Source: DAOLCO01 sp964612555
Lineage (GTDB): Bacteria > Bdellovibrionota_C > UBA2361 > SZUA-149 > DAOLCO01
NCBI GenBank assembly: GCA_964612555.1
Contig: CAZTBW010000009.1
Coordinates: forward strand, 113,787 to 177,786
Direction: 5' to 3'
DNA: 64,000 bases
Part shown: in pieces, positions 17,501-24,917 of the stretch
How the letters are laid out: each line of letters opens with the position of its first letter
How positions within the stretch are numbered: the stretch's first letter is position 1
Program-made: the position numbers and the translations under genes
The notes under the pieces: model-generated
The model's database searches: none
Told to the model about the DNA's origin: nothing
The model's input: only the letters and a program-made list of their open reading frames with translations

Positions 17501-19085
17501 AGAAACTTTTAATTTCGACAATGTAAAGAAAATTATTGATGTGCACGGCATGGAAGGAATTAAGTATCTGCAAAGTTTGTATTTATTGCATTTGGATAAA
17601 GTAGATGGGACAGAAAGAAGTTTTAACAATCTAATAGAAAAGATTAATAAAGGGTCAAAAACTACTCATGGATTTATTACGGAAGTATATGTGGCAAGAA
17701 ATCTGGTAAAAGACGGAAATTATTATGTTCACGGGATTTCTGTGGAGCAAATAGATGGGAAGCCTCTTAAAATGAAAAACGGAAGTAAGGGTGAGATAGA
17801 TATTCTTGTAAGCAAAATTGATAAATCAGGAGCTGAAACAGAAAAAATTGTTATTGAAGTAAAATCTTCAGTTGTTGCGTTATCAGATAAATTGAAAGAA
17901 TGGATTTCAGAGAATAGCCTTGGAATGATTCGTGTCAATCCCAGTTCACAATTCCCTTTTTTGGAGTCTGTTTCACAAGTAATTGCTGATAGTACTAACA
18001 TCCCTGCAAGTTTTGAGGTCTGGATTGGAGTAGATAGACCACTCAATAATTCAGAAATAAAATATTTGGAAGAAGCCCGTAAATCACTTGATGAAATGAT
18101 ATCAGCAGGAGCACTTTTAGGAATCCCGACAATCAAGAATCAAAATGGTGAAATACTTCTTGAAGTAAATAATGAAAAAGAACCTGAAATTATAAAAAAA
18201 GAAACTCAAAAACGAAAACCTGTAATGGCAGCGATGATGCCAGGAATGGAGGTTAAACAAAATCCTGATTCAAGGTTTGATGAACTTGAGTCTGGTTTTT
18301 TTGAAGCTGTTAACAGAGACAAAGATAGTATTATTATGAATAATGCGGGTGAGATTATTGCCATAGCCGGGGAAATATTGAATCAGGCTGGAGTACTTTT
18401 TCAAGTTCGATCTAACGATGTAATATTGATTGAACCATTTGGAGAGCATCCGTTAAACAAATTTGCCCGGAAGGCAGACAATAAAGGGATAGAAGTTGTC
18501 TATAATCCGGAAGAGTTATTTTCAAACAACGCAAGTGGTTTATATAGCAATTTATGGGAGCAGATATGTATTCCCCATGATGCTATTATTAACTCACGGG
18601 ATAACCTTGCCCCAGACCCTGTTTTAATACACGAAGCAACACATGCGTGGACGGATTTTTGGAGGAAGAACGGGATTGATTCGATTTTTAATGCAATTGC
18701 GAGGGTGGATGATTCTGATATTTCTTTACGAGAAATTCCCGGCTATGTAGAGGAAAATGCGAAAATTATTGCAGATGTACTTAAGGCAGAAGGAACTTCG
18801 GCAGAGAACCTGGGAGAGCTTGCTTCAAATGTTAATTTGATGGTTATGCAAAAATATTGCGAAACACTGTTAGTAAATGGCAAGCTGAGAGATGATATAA
18901 GATTTATACATGATAATCCGCAGATACAAAATCAAATCAGAGAAAGACTTGAGCCGATTCTTGTAGAGCTGAATCAATTTATTCAAGATGTTAATTCAGA
19001 AAAAACATTTTCTAAAAAGGATTATTCCCGATTGCTTCAGTTTCTTAATAAAGTGAGGGATGAGTATAAGTTCAGCAGTAATTAG
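11514..19085 (+). CDS. Giant multidomain protein: three HExxH peptidase motifs, C39-type peptidase, PD-(D/E)XK domain
   Basis: 2523 residues from a GTG start. Roughly: 1-700 is charged and coiled-coil rich; 700-1050 is helical with several apolar stretches; a gluzincin-like domain has HEYIH at 1154-1158 with a downstream ELETVEAEL; a C39-type cysteine peptidase domain has Gln1458, Cys1464 (QQAYESCVD), His1552 (DGHAIII) and Asp1574 (RDPFHG); a second gluzincin-like domain has HEKAH at 1723-1727 with a downstream EEIAAYQAQA; a PD-(D/E)XK-like domain has Glu2057, GEIDIL (Asp2096) and IEVKSS (Glu2115, Lys2117); a third metallopeptidase motif is HEATH at 2373-2377. The first two metallo domains share a preceding VAFYD/IAFYD strand, so they look duplicated. 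There is no signal peptide or recognisable secretion domain, and no obvious immunity gene follows. A polymorphic-toxin-like or intracellular effector role is inference. Confidence 0.75.
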   Translation: MAKIEERNSNIGEKTHALDHVKLSLPVVSRESLKAIGKKAEKSSNPDDREVVEFINKEKNLEKVYASVEKSRDSYKEEILKTLTDVLSPNSDLTKYMHVPDLPTLGKPTFGDSLILPRLENRKEMSSALVISINPDQSLDFNIRGILPGEPHLSPFTFTGNSRDIAKPEKIIICYREKVLELPIPGATKDPLLNLPPDWRGFERTLNEFLNDETMNSRFPKLGELGAYNRTQLTPSIELEYRKWQNEKADELCRFKSSRLESIGEWLKEFSEGSAPQIEKKEGEEGLLGIFQIGLRQREIAKLHTELFMLKEDLETHYRGEYEACRKKLEIEPDEGEKKKLLKDLSMKLRMEEFGEHEAGRKIEEEIGKRFKREQEEKLGLLKENYREMFQLLGSLSEDPGVGLKQMAEGIELELEKIEHGKLASGFNYNISSKGIDNAYDDYFCTQFRTRETFRESVVDAALRSLTKEFQDLHVKQAEEAASFNVLHLDIRTAGMGDYDRLISAVKKLESEFPEFNINAEGFISEQNRVYQSSTIYKWIKNQNSSIRDMEEVVSKALELNQNQIGEEEVRKLYYGAITEYVTKELAKASSELGYFSEARRRLAGVGESELQGIDLNSKVEGLKERISSLQKEIRGVYGKETKFYDERKYAEIYRASFEYGREAFIEGSDASGRQARIDHAEKLKTFLGRASATGEGFLKALVKAEEAVEWAVIGSVLRMSENPIQYWGSGSSGDSGVTARYMDARRRFGNKHLGVSILGTDTELAGMDNLSMYLVSLSASFGTASDLTVKPLFELVDLGVDATLYGFYKMGREGLSEKEFHELLKTDEGLQWVKTGVHVAEIGASLYIATQTGGASLVGQASRSKQMMRMLGTTTGFGFAQTLGEHLLRYEEIDPALFLRDLIKNTSHSAMFIGAASKIQSLTSRSALDFMDGLSDVVESIDLRSLMPDYKPGQSFLEYVLENQRQVAGYVVMLGVSTMDVADVNMALGFGGNIKGGLTGDLQIDMERSLQGVLERVEEEIRSGHVTEEEGVVFFREYVKSLAVGKLAERLEDTTDTLGRTEVPLETLTVNGVEFRGYYSGNRKAFYLTEQVYISELYKELAIERGESAESAKLKSEGVVAFYDQRQGVIFSAQSKPGETELETRIRTAYLRHEYIHSKQENPTSLGAELETVEAELKYLYDNGYAIRESLSGRAVVKVGDMISAAVADQSEILSFEEALVAKKERVRQLRTEDGFIPELAAAREKEKGQNFDPESLSVREKQDVEQQDPLRGTKPYILDRIEELKKTANGLTAFQELYTELSSEFLERAEKSNLSGLEKGRYLFSVGQVIREGGVDWLYSKKSEEQIKYIEALEARVDDEQSQTLASHLRNRNFPTSSSLGNTMLGLFPAKLTNTRYLKEEDGDIIEVLGSVAKNSSDPKTIDSGNFVISQSAITANTYALKITDAIDLSRHVVLQQAYESCVDTVILMRVLDVIDRYKININEDKYKELLSEISNGGRAYENFAENQLKEVLEGTGLEVKVITDVKEDPEFIHDKIEKYGYAIASVDGHAIIIDEVENPAAGKNAILTVRDPFHGWQVKTSFESFMRNYERISKLIHIAPSSIIETFDKNSPQTPRAVSDNRKLFNRNPNQSELARINEKISKLNIVYLESLEEVGKKFAELHGSDLAVKGGNDTIAFYDRDSDIVYMPVPGTLVKKVDGREDSRPKRDQRILEASFLFHEKAHRELSDLAENGLSFIKEEIAAYQAQARYLAERGFQMVFSEDGKTWAIEEKLDKESSDALMREAKKAKEARKSGKEPDFPFALPAKKEIEKFVESNYAARDANYTDKRSTQEKEAKELYSNFAQERGLNVLPRLRDQFVENYHLLRALGYSKEEIGALLKDVNSNSGIANINESIREKIEDRKAKVIREREFTSSSEILSRLEDALNKQELLGIVPELEKDWAQNSLAEINDIIAYAKKAAKEGKYQVDISRLEKHFISICSELIVDPKFRETFNFDNVKKIIDVHGMEGIKYLQSLYLLHLDKVDGTERSFNNLIEKINKGSKTTHGFITEVYVARNLVKDGNYYVHGISVEQIDGKPLKMKNGSKGEIDILVSKIDKSGAETEKIVIEVKSSVVALSDKLKEWISENSLGMIRVNPSSQFPFLESVSQVIADSTNIPASFEVWIGVDRPLNNSEIKYLEEARKSLDEMISAGALLGIPTIKNQNGEILLEVNNEKEPEIIKKETQKRKPVMAAMMPGMEVKQNPDSRFDELESGFFEAVNRDKDSIIMNNAGEIIAIAGEILNQAGVLFQVRSNDVILIEPFGEHPLNKFARKADNKGIEVVYNPEELFSNNASGLYSNLWEQICIPHDAIINSRDNLAPDPVLIHEATHAWTDFWRKNGIDSIFNAIARVDDSDISLREIPGYVEENAKIIADVLKAEGTSAENLGELASNVNLMVMQKYCETLLVNGKLRDDIRFIHDNPQIQNQIRERLEPILVELNQFIQDVNSEKTFSKKDYSRLLQFLNKVRDEYKFSSN

Positions 19086-19376
19086 GAAGCAGGTGCTTTT
19101 TTTATACGTGCTAGTTTTTTGTAATACCTTGAAATAATTATTATTTATTGATGTTTCTGAAGGACATTTTTCAGGGTAAAGTTGTCATTTAAAAATTTTA
19201 TGGTATCCTAAGTAAAATTAATAGTTCAGATCAACTTTATATTCTGTTCTTTTTTATCGCTCATTTTCATTTTATCAGGGTTGAAGGGATTTTTAAGTAT
19301 CCCCATGAAGAATTTTGCGGAGTTTTTTGTGGGGGTGCGTGCAAAATTTTTAAATGATTTAAATGAAAGGTAAAAA

Positions 19377-20129
19377 ATGATTTATACTCTTGAAGATATT
19401 ATCGCTGCACTGAAGGATATTATCGTTCTACTTTGCGATTATGATGGAACTTTGTCAGATACTGAAAAGACTGCTCTGGGAGCTCAGTATGAACTGCTGG
19501 TGAAATTTCTCCAGTCTATTGGTGTGGAAGTTCCACATGACAAAGAATATCACGTGGAGCACTTTGTCGGGACTACCTTTAAAGAGGTACTCTTGAGGCT
19601 CAAGAAAGAACTGGGTTTCGAACTTGAGGATGATGTTCTCGCAAACTTGGTTGATAGAGAGGTAGAAGTGGTGATAGAGGCATTCAGGGACGGTCTTGAA
19701 CCTGCCCCACACTCTTTAGAGCTACTTCGTGACCTTGATGAGAGTGGATTCGTACTTTCCGTTGTTTCCTCGTCCTCTATGAGAAGACTGGAAGCCTGTC
19801 TTAAGAAAACGGGTCAGGAACGGTATATATCCGGCGGGGTATTTTCCGCTACCGACATGGTTGGCAAGGCTAAACCAGATCCTGGAATCTACATTCATGC
19901 TATGTCTGTATTGGATATTTCTCCCAAGCATGCGATTGCTATTGAGGATTCTCCAAGTGGGGCTATCTCAGCTTGTAGCGCAGGTATTCTATGTGCCGGA
20001 TATACCGGACTTGTTCCAGTGTCCGGGAAAGAAGGAAGAAGAAAGCAGTTGCAGGAAGCAGGGTGCTTCGAGGTATTTGATGATCTAAGTGAGATCACAA
20101 AATTGCTTACTTCTTCCAGATCGAAGTAG
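19377..20129 (+). CDS. HAD-superfamily sugar-phosphate phosphatase/phosphomutase
   Basis: 250 residues; GAAAGG six bases before the ATG supports the start. Motif I is CDYDGTLSD (Asp21 and Asp23), motif II is the VVSSSSMRR serine strand, motif III lysine is in GKAKPDPGIY, and motif IV is IAIEDSPSGAISA. This is the subfamily IA pattern of beta-phosphoglucomutase and sugar-phosphate phosphatases. It stands first in a cluster of sugar and polyol enzymes, so a sugar-alcohol phosphate or hexose phosphate substrate is likely. The upstream 291-bp gap holds an AATTTTGC/GCAAAATT inverted repeat (19311-19348) and a weak TTGTCA/TATCCT promoter-like pair. Confidence 0.83.
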   Translation: MIYTLEDIIAALKDIIVLLCDYDGTLSDTEKTALGAQYELLVKFLQSIGVEVPHDKEYHVEHFVGTTFKEVLLRLKKELGFELEDDVLANLVDREVEVVIEAFRDGLEPAPHSLELLRDLDESGFVLSVVSSSSMRRLEACLKKTGQERYISGGVFSATDMVGKAKPDPGIYIHAMSVLDISPKHAIAIEDSPSGAISACSAGILCAGYTGLVPVSGKEGRRKQLQEAGCFEVFDDLSEITKLLTSSRSK

Positions 20130-20154
20130 TTTTGGATGACTCGTGTTATTTTCT

Positions 20155-20196
20155 GGTGCGAGCATTTTAAGGTTTTAAAATGCCCGCACCTTTTTT
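20155..20196 (+). terminator. Intrinsic terminator after the HAD gene
   Basis: GGTGCGAGCATTTTAA (20155-20170) pairs with TTAAAATGCCCGCACC (20175-20190) with one mismatch, followed directly by TTTTTT. It ends the plus-strand HAD transcript and lies before the convergent PfkB gene. Confidence 0.85.
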
Positions 20197-20218
20197 CTTT
20201 TTACAAGCAGTCTTACAA

Positions 20219-21127
20219 TTACGCAAAAACTCTTGTGCCAGAGTGGCTTTCTCTGTAGGCGCTTATGTCGTCCTTATTGAGTGCGGGCATTCCTCCTCTT
20301 TTAGTGGTGATAAGCGAGCCAAGAAGATTAGCAAAATCACAGGCATTTAGAAGGCTTTCACCTTGAAGTCTTTTGTGGATAAAACCCGCAGTGAAATTAT
20401 CTCCTGCCCCAACCGTATCTACCACGTTTGAAGGATAGCCTTTTAATTCAATATGCCCCTCTTTCGTGTCAAACGCATATACTCCATTTGAACCAAGGCT
20501 TATCAGAATGGTTGAAATGGCATAGGTGTTAGCAAGTTCTTCACAAAAACCTTCAAATGTACGTACGTCAATCTTGAGAAATTCTTTTACGACATCTACT
20601 TCTTTATCATTGAGTTTTAGTACATCAGTTCGGCTGACAGATTCCAGTATCGTCTGTGGTGTATAACATTCTTTTCTGAGGTTTATATCAATAACTTTCA
20701 GGGCGTTTTTTGCTGATTCCAATAATGCATACAAGGAATTTCTTGAAGTTTCTCTTCTTTGTATCAAATTTCCATAAACAATCGCTCCTGCCTCGGATGC
20801 AAGTTTTTGAAGCTCATCATTGAATTCAATAAAATCATAGGCAACGTCTTTGTTAATAACATAATCAGCATCTCCTTCGGGGCTGATAGTTACATCGACT
20901 GTTCCTGTCGGGTATTTGTTATCAAGCTGAATCAGATCGGTAGGAAGACCTTTTTCTGAAAGAATAGTCAGGGCTTTTTTCCCAAGATCATCGTTTCCAA
21001 TTCGTGAAATCAAACGTGCCGGCGTTCCTAATTGATGAAGCCTGAAAGCACAGTTTGCTACGGCTCCACCCAATTGCTCCCCTGAGGGCAAAAGATCCCA
21101 AAGCACTTCACCAAATGCAATTACCAT
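20219..21127 (-). CDS. PfkB-family sugar kinase (fructokinase-like)
   Basis: 302 residues. The N-terminal GEVLWDLLPSGEQLGGAVAN is the substrate-binding start of fructokinase-like PfkB enzymes, and the C-terminal VVDTVGAGDNFTAGF contains the anion hole and catalytic base Asp243. Length is normal. By family it phosphorylates fructose or a related keto-sugar with ATP. Next to two mannitol-dehydrogenase-family genes, conversion of mannitol-derived fructose to fructose 6-phosphate is the likely role. Confidence 0.88.
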   Translation of the reverse strand: MVIAFGEVLWDLLPSGEQLGGAVANCAFRLHQLGTPARLISRIGNDDLGKKALTILSEKGLPTDLIQLDNKYPTGTVDVTISPEGDADYVINKDVAYDFIEFNDELQKLASEAGAIVYGNLIQRRETSRNSLYALLESAKNALKVIDINLRKECYTPQTILESVSRTDVLKLNDKEVDVVKEFLKIDVRTFEGFCEELANTYAISTILISLGSNGVYAFDTKEGHIELKGYPSNVVDTVGAGDNFTAGFIHKRLQGESLLNACDFANLLGSLITTKRGGMPALNKDDISAYRESHSGTRVFA

Positions 21128-21625
21128 GTTCTACATCACCTAATTATAAACATTTCTAAGGAAGGGAATAAAAAAACAATATGATTCTATTACTAGATTT
21201 AATGAAATAATCAAATAAGTGACATACATTACAAGTACTTATCCGGTCTAATACTAAACTTACAGCCCGACAGACAGTGATAAGTAATAAAATTAGCAGC
21301 TTAGTTTTGATACTAAATTGATTAAAAATCGAATTTATTATAGACTTGTTTAATAATAGCATTTGTTTTAGCAATGATGCTCAGGAATCCCTTTTGTTCG
21401 ATTCCCGGCAATTCTTCTTTGAATTGTTCTTTTCTATATATTTCTTATGTGGGTAGAAGCGATGAACCATAGGGTTTTTCCCGAGGTTTTGTTTTTACCG
21501 CGTACGCGTTCATTACGTGTACAGCACCTTCGAGGCGTTCTCGAAGGGAAGGGATGCACGCTGTCTGCGTGTGGTCCAAAGGGAGTCAGACTGCCTTTTC
21601 TTTAAAATTTTTTTGAAAGAAAAAA
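21128..21625. other. Intergenic region rich in short palindromes
   Basis: This 498-bp gap between divergent genes has no convincing ORF. It contains the 10-bp palindrome CGCGTACGCG (21499-21508), a hairpin CCTTCGAG/CTCGAAGG (21527-21534 with 21540-21547) and a hairpin CACGC/GCGTG around 21557-21571, all within 150 bp of the plus-strand dehydrogenase start. It probably carries both promoters and regulatory sites for the sugar-alcohol cluster. Confidence 0.5.
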
Positions 21626-23122
21626 ATGAATACATTGTTAGGAGTTGAAAGCCGTACTGATTATGGAAGACGGCTGAATCTGGATGCACTTGATGAGTGC
21701 AGGGAAAAAGGTCTCGGACCAAACTATGATCCGAGAAAACTAAAGATCACAGCAGTGAGCCTTGGCTTTGGTAATCTGGCTTCTGGTTTGATTGCTAAGC
21801 TTTTCGATCAGGCGAATTGCAATGGTAGCAGCATGGGGCTATGTGCCGTAGGGTTTAATCGTGAGGGGAGAAACCTTGCAGCAAAAGAACAGGATGGGCT
21901 CTTTTCATTGGGTATCGTTAGTGAAGACTCTGTTCAGTCCCGCATTATAGGTTCCGTTCCCAAATGGCTTTTTGCCAAGACTCAGGCGGAGGAAGTTCTG
22001 GAAGTGATGACTAGTCCGGATGTTGACATTGTTTTTGTCAGTGTGAAACGTGCAGGTTATTACCTTGACACAGAGGGAGGTCTGGATATGGTTAAGATCA
22101 CAAACCTTGGATGTATGAAAGGATCTCCCAGGACTGCCGTAGGTTTCATTTATGAAGCCTTGATGAGACGAAAGGAAAAAGGAATTGAACCGTTCAGGGT
22201 TGTCGCATGCGATAATATTTTTAATTCCGGAGGTCTTTTGGAAAAATGTCTCCACGATTATTCTGGAGATTCTCCTGAAACAGTATGGATTAAGGAGAAT
22301 GTGCGAGTTTCAAGTTCAGTGGTAGACCGCATTTGTCGTGCAGATGACGCTGCTGGTTTAGCGCTGCTAAAGACTCATGGAATCCAGGACCGTCTTCCAA
22401 TGCTTTGTGAGGAAAACAGGGCATGGACAATTCAGGGAAGTCCCATTGGGCATTTGGCTCGAGCGGGGGTTCGTTTTGTAGATGACCCCCGGGAGTATTC
22501 TCGATTTGAGAAGATGAAATATCTTCTCGTTAACGGAGGACATTTTGTTACTGCTGTATTGGGTTCGTTAATGAAATTCACTCACATACATCATTTGATG
22601 AGTGAAGAGGAATACCGCACCTTTGTACTTCGGTATTTGGAAGAGGTCTCTAAGGGAATTAATTTCCCAAAAGGAATTGAGAACACAGAGTACCTGAAAA
22701 ATATTATTTCACGGTTCTCTAAGTCAAACTTTCCCGATCCGATTAACCGGGTTGGTACGGATGCGCCCTACAAGGTGTCGTCCTACTTGATTCGTGGAAT
22801 TCAGAGGTGCCTAAACCGGGAAAAGCCTATAAAATTTCAGGCTACGGCGTTAGCTCTCTGGATTAAAGCCGAGAATCAAATAGCCGACTTCAAGGAAAAC
22901 GATGGACGTTCTCCGGAGTGGGCACTGGATGAGAAAGTGTCTGAACGGACGGTCTCAATTTGTCGGGCATTATACGGCGCCCGTGCAGATTATGAGCGAT
23001 TGGAGGATGTACTCTGGGATGGTCGTGATCTCTTTAGATTTAGAGACACACATATACGTCCTCCTGAAAGACTCGTTAAAGAGCTTTTTCATGCTCTCAA
23101 CGATCTTGAAAACTCTGGTTAG
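21626..23122 (+). CDS. Mannitol dehydrogenase-family oxidoreductase
   Basis: 498 residues. The NAD-binding start is TAVSLGFGNLASGLIAKLF, near residue 48. The family signature lysine-asparagine-histidine set is visible in KMKYLLVNGGHFV near residue 300. FVSVKRAGYYLDTEGGLD and VVACDNIFNSGG match the conserved blocks seen also in the paralogue at 23229-24746. Long-chain polyol dehydrogenases of this family interconvert mannitol/fructose, arabitol/xylulose or tagaturonate/altronate. The protein is clearly diverged from its neighbour (GFGN instead of GVGGFHR), so it should have a different substrate. Confidence 0.83.
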   Translation: MNTLLGVESRTDYGRRLNLDALDECREKGLGPNYDPRKLKITAVSLGFGNLASGLIAKLFDQANCNGSSMGLCAVGFNREGRNLAAKEQDGLFSLGIVSEDSVQSRIIGSVPKWLFAKTQAEEVLEVMTSPDVDIVFVSVKRAGYYLDTEGGLDMVKITNLGCMKGSPRTAVGFIYEALMRRKEKGIEPFRVVACDNIFNSGGLLEKCLHDYSGDSPETVWIKENVRVSSSVVDRICRADDAAGLALLKTHGIQDRLPMLCEENRAWTIQGSPIGHLARAGVRFVDDPREYSRFEKMKYLLVNGGHFVTAVLGSLMKFTHIHHLMSEEEYRTFVLRYLEEVSKGINFPKGIENTEYLKNIISRFSKSNFPDPINRVGTDAPYKVSSYLIRGIQRCLNREKPIKFQATALALWIKAENQIADFKENDGRSPEWALDEKVSERTVSICRALYGARADYERLEDVLWDGRDLFRFRDTHIRPPERLVKELFHALNDLENSG

Positions 23123-23228
23123 TTATTTTTCTGACCTTTTTGAGCAGGTTGTGTCCCTTAAAAGACACTTTGAAGTTCATCGCTTCACCTGCTCCATTTG
23201 CATATAGATACCAACAACAATCGGACAA

Positions 23229-24746
23229 TCAGGAACAAATCTCCAACGTGGCTCTCGCTCCCTTCTCATAGAGGTGACTCAGTAAAAACTGAAGTTCGTC
23301 CCTGAATCTTTCATTGGTGCTTAAAGACCCAAATATATCTTTCATTTCAAGATATGTAGTGACAGAGTTTCCCCCTCTGCTGCTTATTTCTTTCAGGCGC
23401 TCTGCCTGAGGGTCTTCCAGTGGTATCTCATTTCCTTCTTCATCTTTACCGGCAATGAATCGTAACCAGCTTGCAACAACGCAGGTCATGGCTCGTATTG
23501 GTTTTTCCTGGTTTATGGCTTCCTGTATTGCAGGAAGTACGAATCCCGGGATTTTTGCAGATCCACCAGAGCATATTCGTAATGCAGTATCACGAATATC
23601 CTGATTACTGAATCTTTCAATGAGTTTGGATTTATACCACTCAAGGTCTACACCCGGAATAGTGCCTACCAGTGGTGTCATCTCCTGATCCATGAATCTG
23701 AGCAGATATGGTCTGAACTCTTTGGCTTGAGCTATCTCGTGGATATATCGGTATCCAAGTAGGTATCCAAGATACCCCATGGCAGAATGACTTGCATTGA
23801 GAAGACGTATTTTCATACGTTCAAATGGGATGACGTCTTTTACAAACTGTACCCCAACTTTTTCAAGCTGAGGTCTGCCTGCTATGAAATTATCCTCAAT
23901 TATCCATTGTGTGAAAGACTCCGAAACGACAGGACATGAGTCCAGGATATGAAATGTATCACGAACAAAGTTTTGCTCTGCTTCTCCCGGTACGGGAGTA
24001 ATTCTGTCAACCATACTATTTGGAAAGCTGACTGATGTATGTATCCACTCAAGCAGATCTTTTGATATGTTTTGAGTAAAACGTGAAACCGCTTTTTTTA
24101 CCACTTCTCCGTTATGTTGAATGTTATCACAACAAAGGATAGTTACCGGTCCATTTCCCTGCTGTTTTCTGAGCATGAGACCTTGAATGAGGAATCCATA
24201 CACGGTTTGGGGACTCTCTGGATGCAAGAGATCATTCTTTATTTTGGGATTTTCAAGATCAAGTTCGCCTGTGCTTTCATCAATATAATAACCACCCTCG
24301 GTTACCGTCAGTGAAACTATTTTTGTATCTTTATCAGCAATTTTTTCAAAAACTTTCTTCGGTTCATTTAAGCCAAGTATATGATCTGTGATGGAACCGA
24401 TAATCTGACAGGTGTCACTGCTACCGCTTCTTTCAGTCAGAGAATAGAGGCAGTCCTGAGCATGAAGTGCTTTTGATAGTGTTTCGTCCTGGGGCATAAT
24501 ACCTACACCACAAATACCCCAAGCATTTTCCTCTCCCTGATTCAGGAGAGTGTCAATATATTTAGCCTGATGAGAACGGTGAAAACCACCAACTCCTATA
24601 TGAACAATCCCGGTTTTGATGTGAGCCCTGTCGTATTGAGGTACTTGTATATTTCTATGCTTATCTGAGAGGAGAGAAGATAGAGTATGATTGGAAATAG
24701 ACACTAATTCATTCTCACTCCTGGTACATGCCGTTGAATTATTCAT
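23229..24746 (-). CDS. Mannitol 2-dehydrogenase-family polyol dehydrogenase
   Basis: 505 residues. VHIGVGGFHRSHQAKYIDTL is the canonical start of the NAD-binding domain in long-chain mannitol dehydrogenases. VTEGGYYID, ILCCDNIQHNGE and VDRITP are further family blocks, and the catalytic Lys-Asn-His group is in KIRLLNASHSAMGYLG. Such enzymes oxidise mannitol to fructose or arabitol to xylulose with NAD. The nearby PfkB kinase and FGGY kinase would phosphorylate exactly those products. Confidence 0.9.
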   Translation of the reverse strand: MNNSTACTRSENELVSISNHTLSSLLSDKHRNIQVPQYDRAHIKTGIVHIGVGGFHRSHQAKYIDTLLNQGEENAWGICGVGIMPQDETLSKALHAQDCLYSLTERSGSSDTCQIIGSITDHILGLNEPKKVFEKIADKDTKIVSLTVTEGGYYIDESTGELDLENPKIKNDLLHPESPQTVYGFLIQGLMLRKQQGNGPVTILCCDNIQHNGEVVKKAVSRFTQNISKDLLEWIHTSVSFPNSMVDRITPVPGEAEQNFVRDTFHILDSCPVVSESFTQWIIEDNFIAGRPQLEKVGVQFVKDVIPFERMKIRLLNASHSAMGYLGYLLGYRYIHEIAQAKEFRPYLLRFMDQEMTPLVGTIPGVDLEWYKSKLIERFSNQDIRDTALRICSGGSAKIPGFVLPAIQEAINQEKPIRAMTCVVASWLRFIAGKDEEGNEIPLEDPQAERLKEISSRGGNSVTTYLEMKDIFGSLSTNERFRDELQFLLSHLYEKGARATLEICS

Positions 24747-24917
24747 GAAATCCTCTTCTTGCTGGTAAGTTGTTATATTTATATATTAATTCAGTCAGTG
24801 TTTTTTATTGTAAACTATAGTGCTAATTACTTATTGTACTGTAATAGCATTCAACCGGGGTTTATACCAGATAAGCACTGGATTTATGTCAATATCTTAA
24901 TACCCTGAGTATAATAT

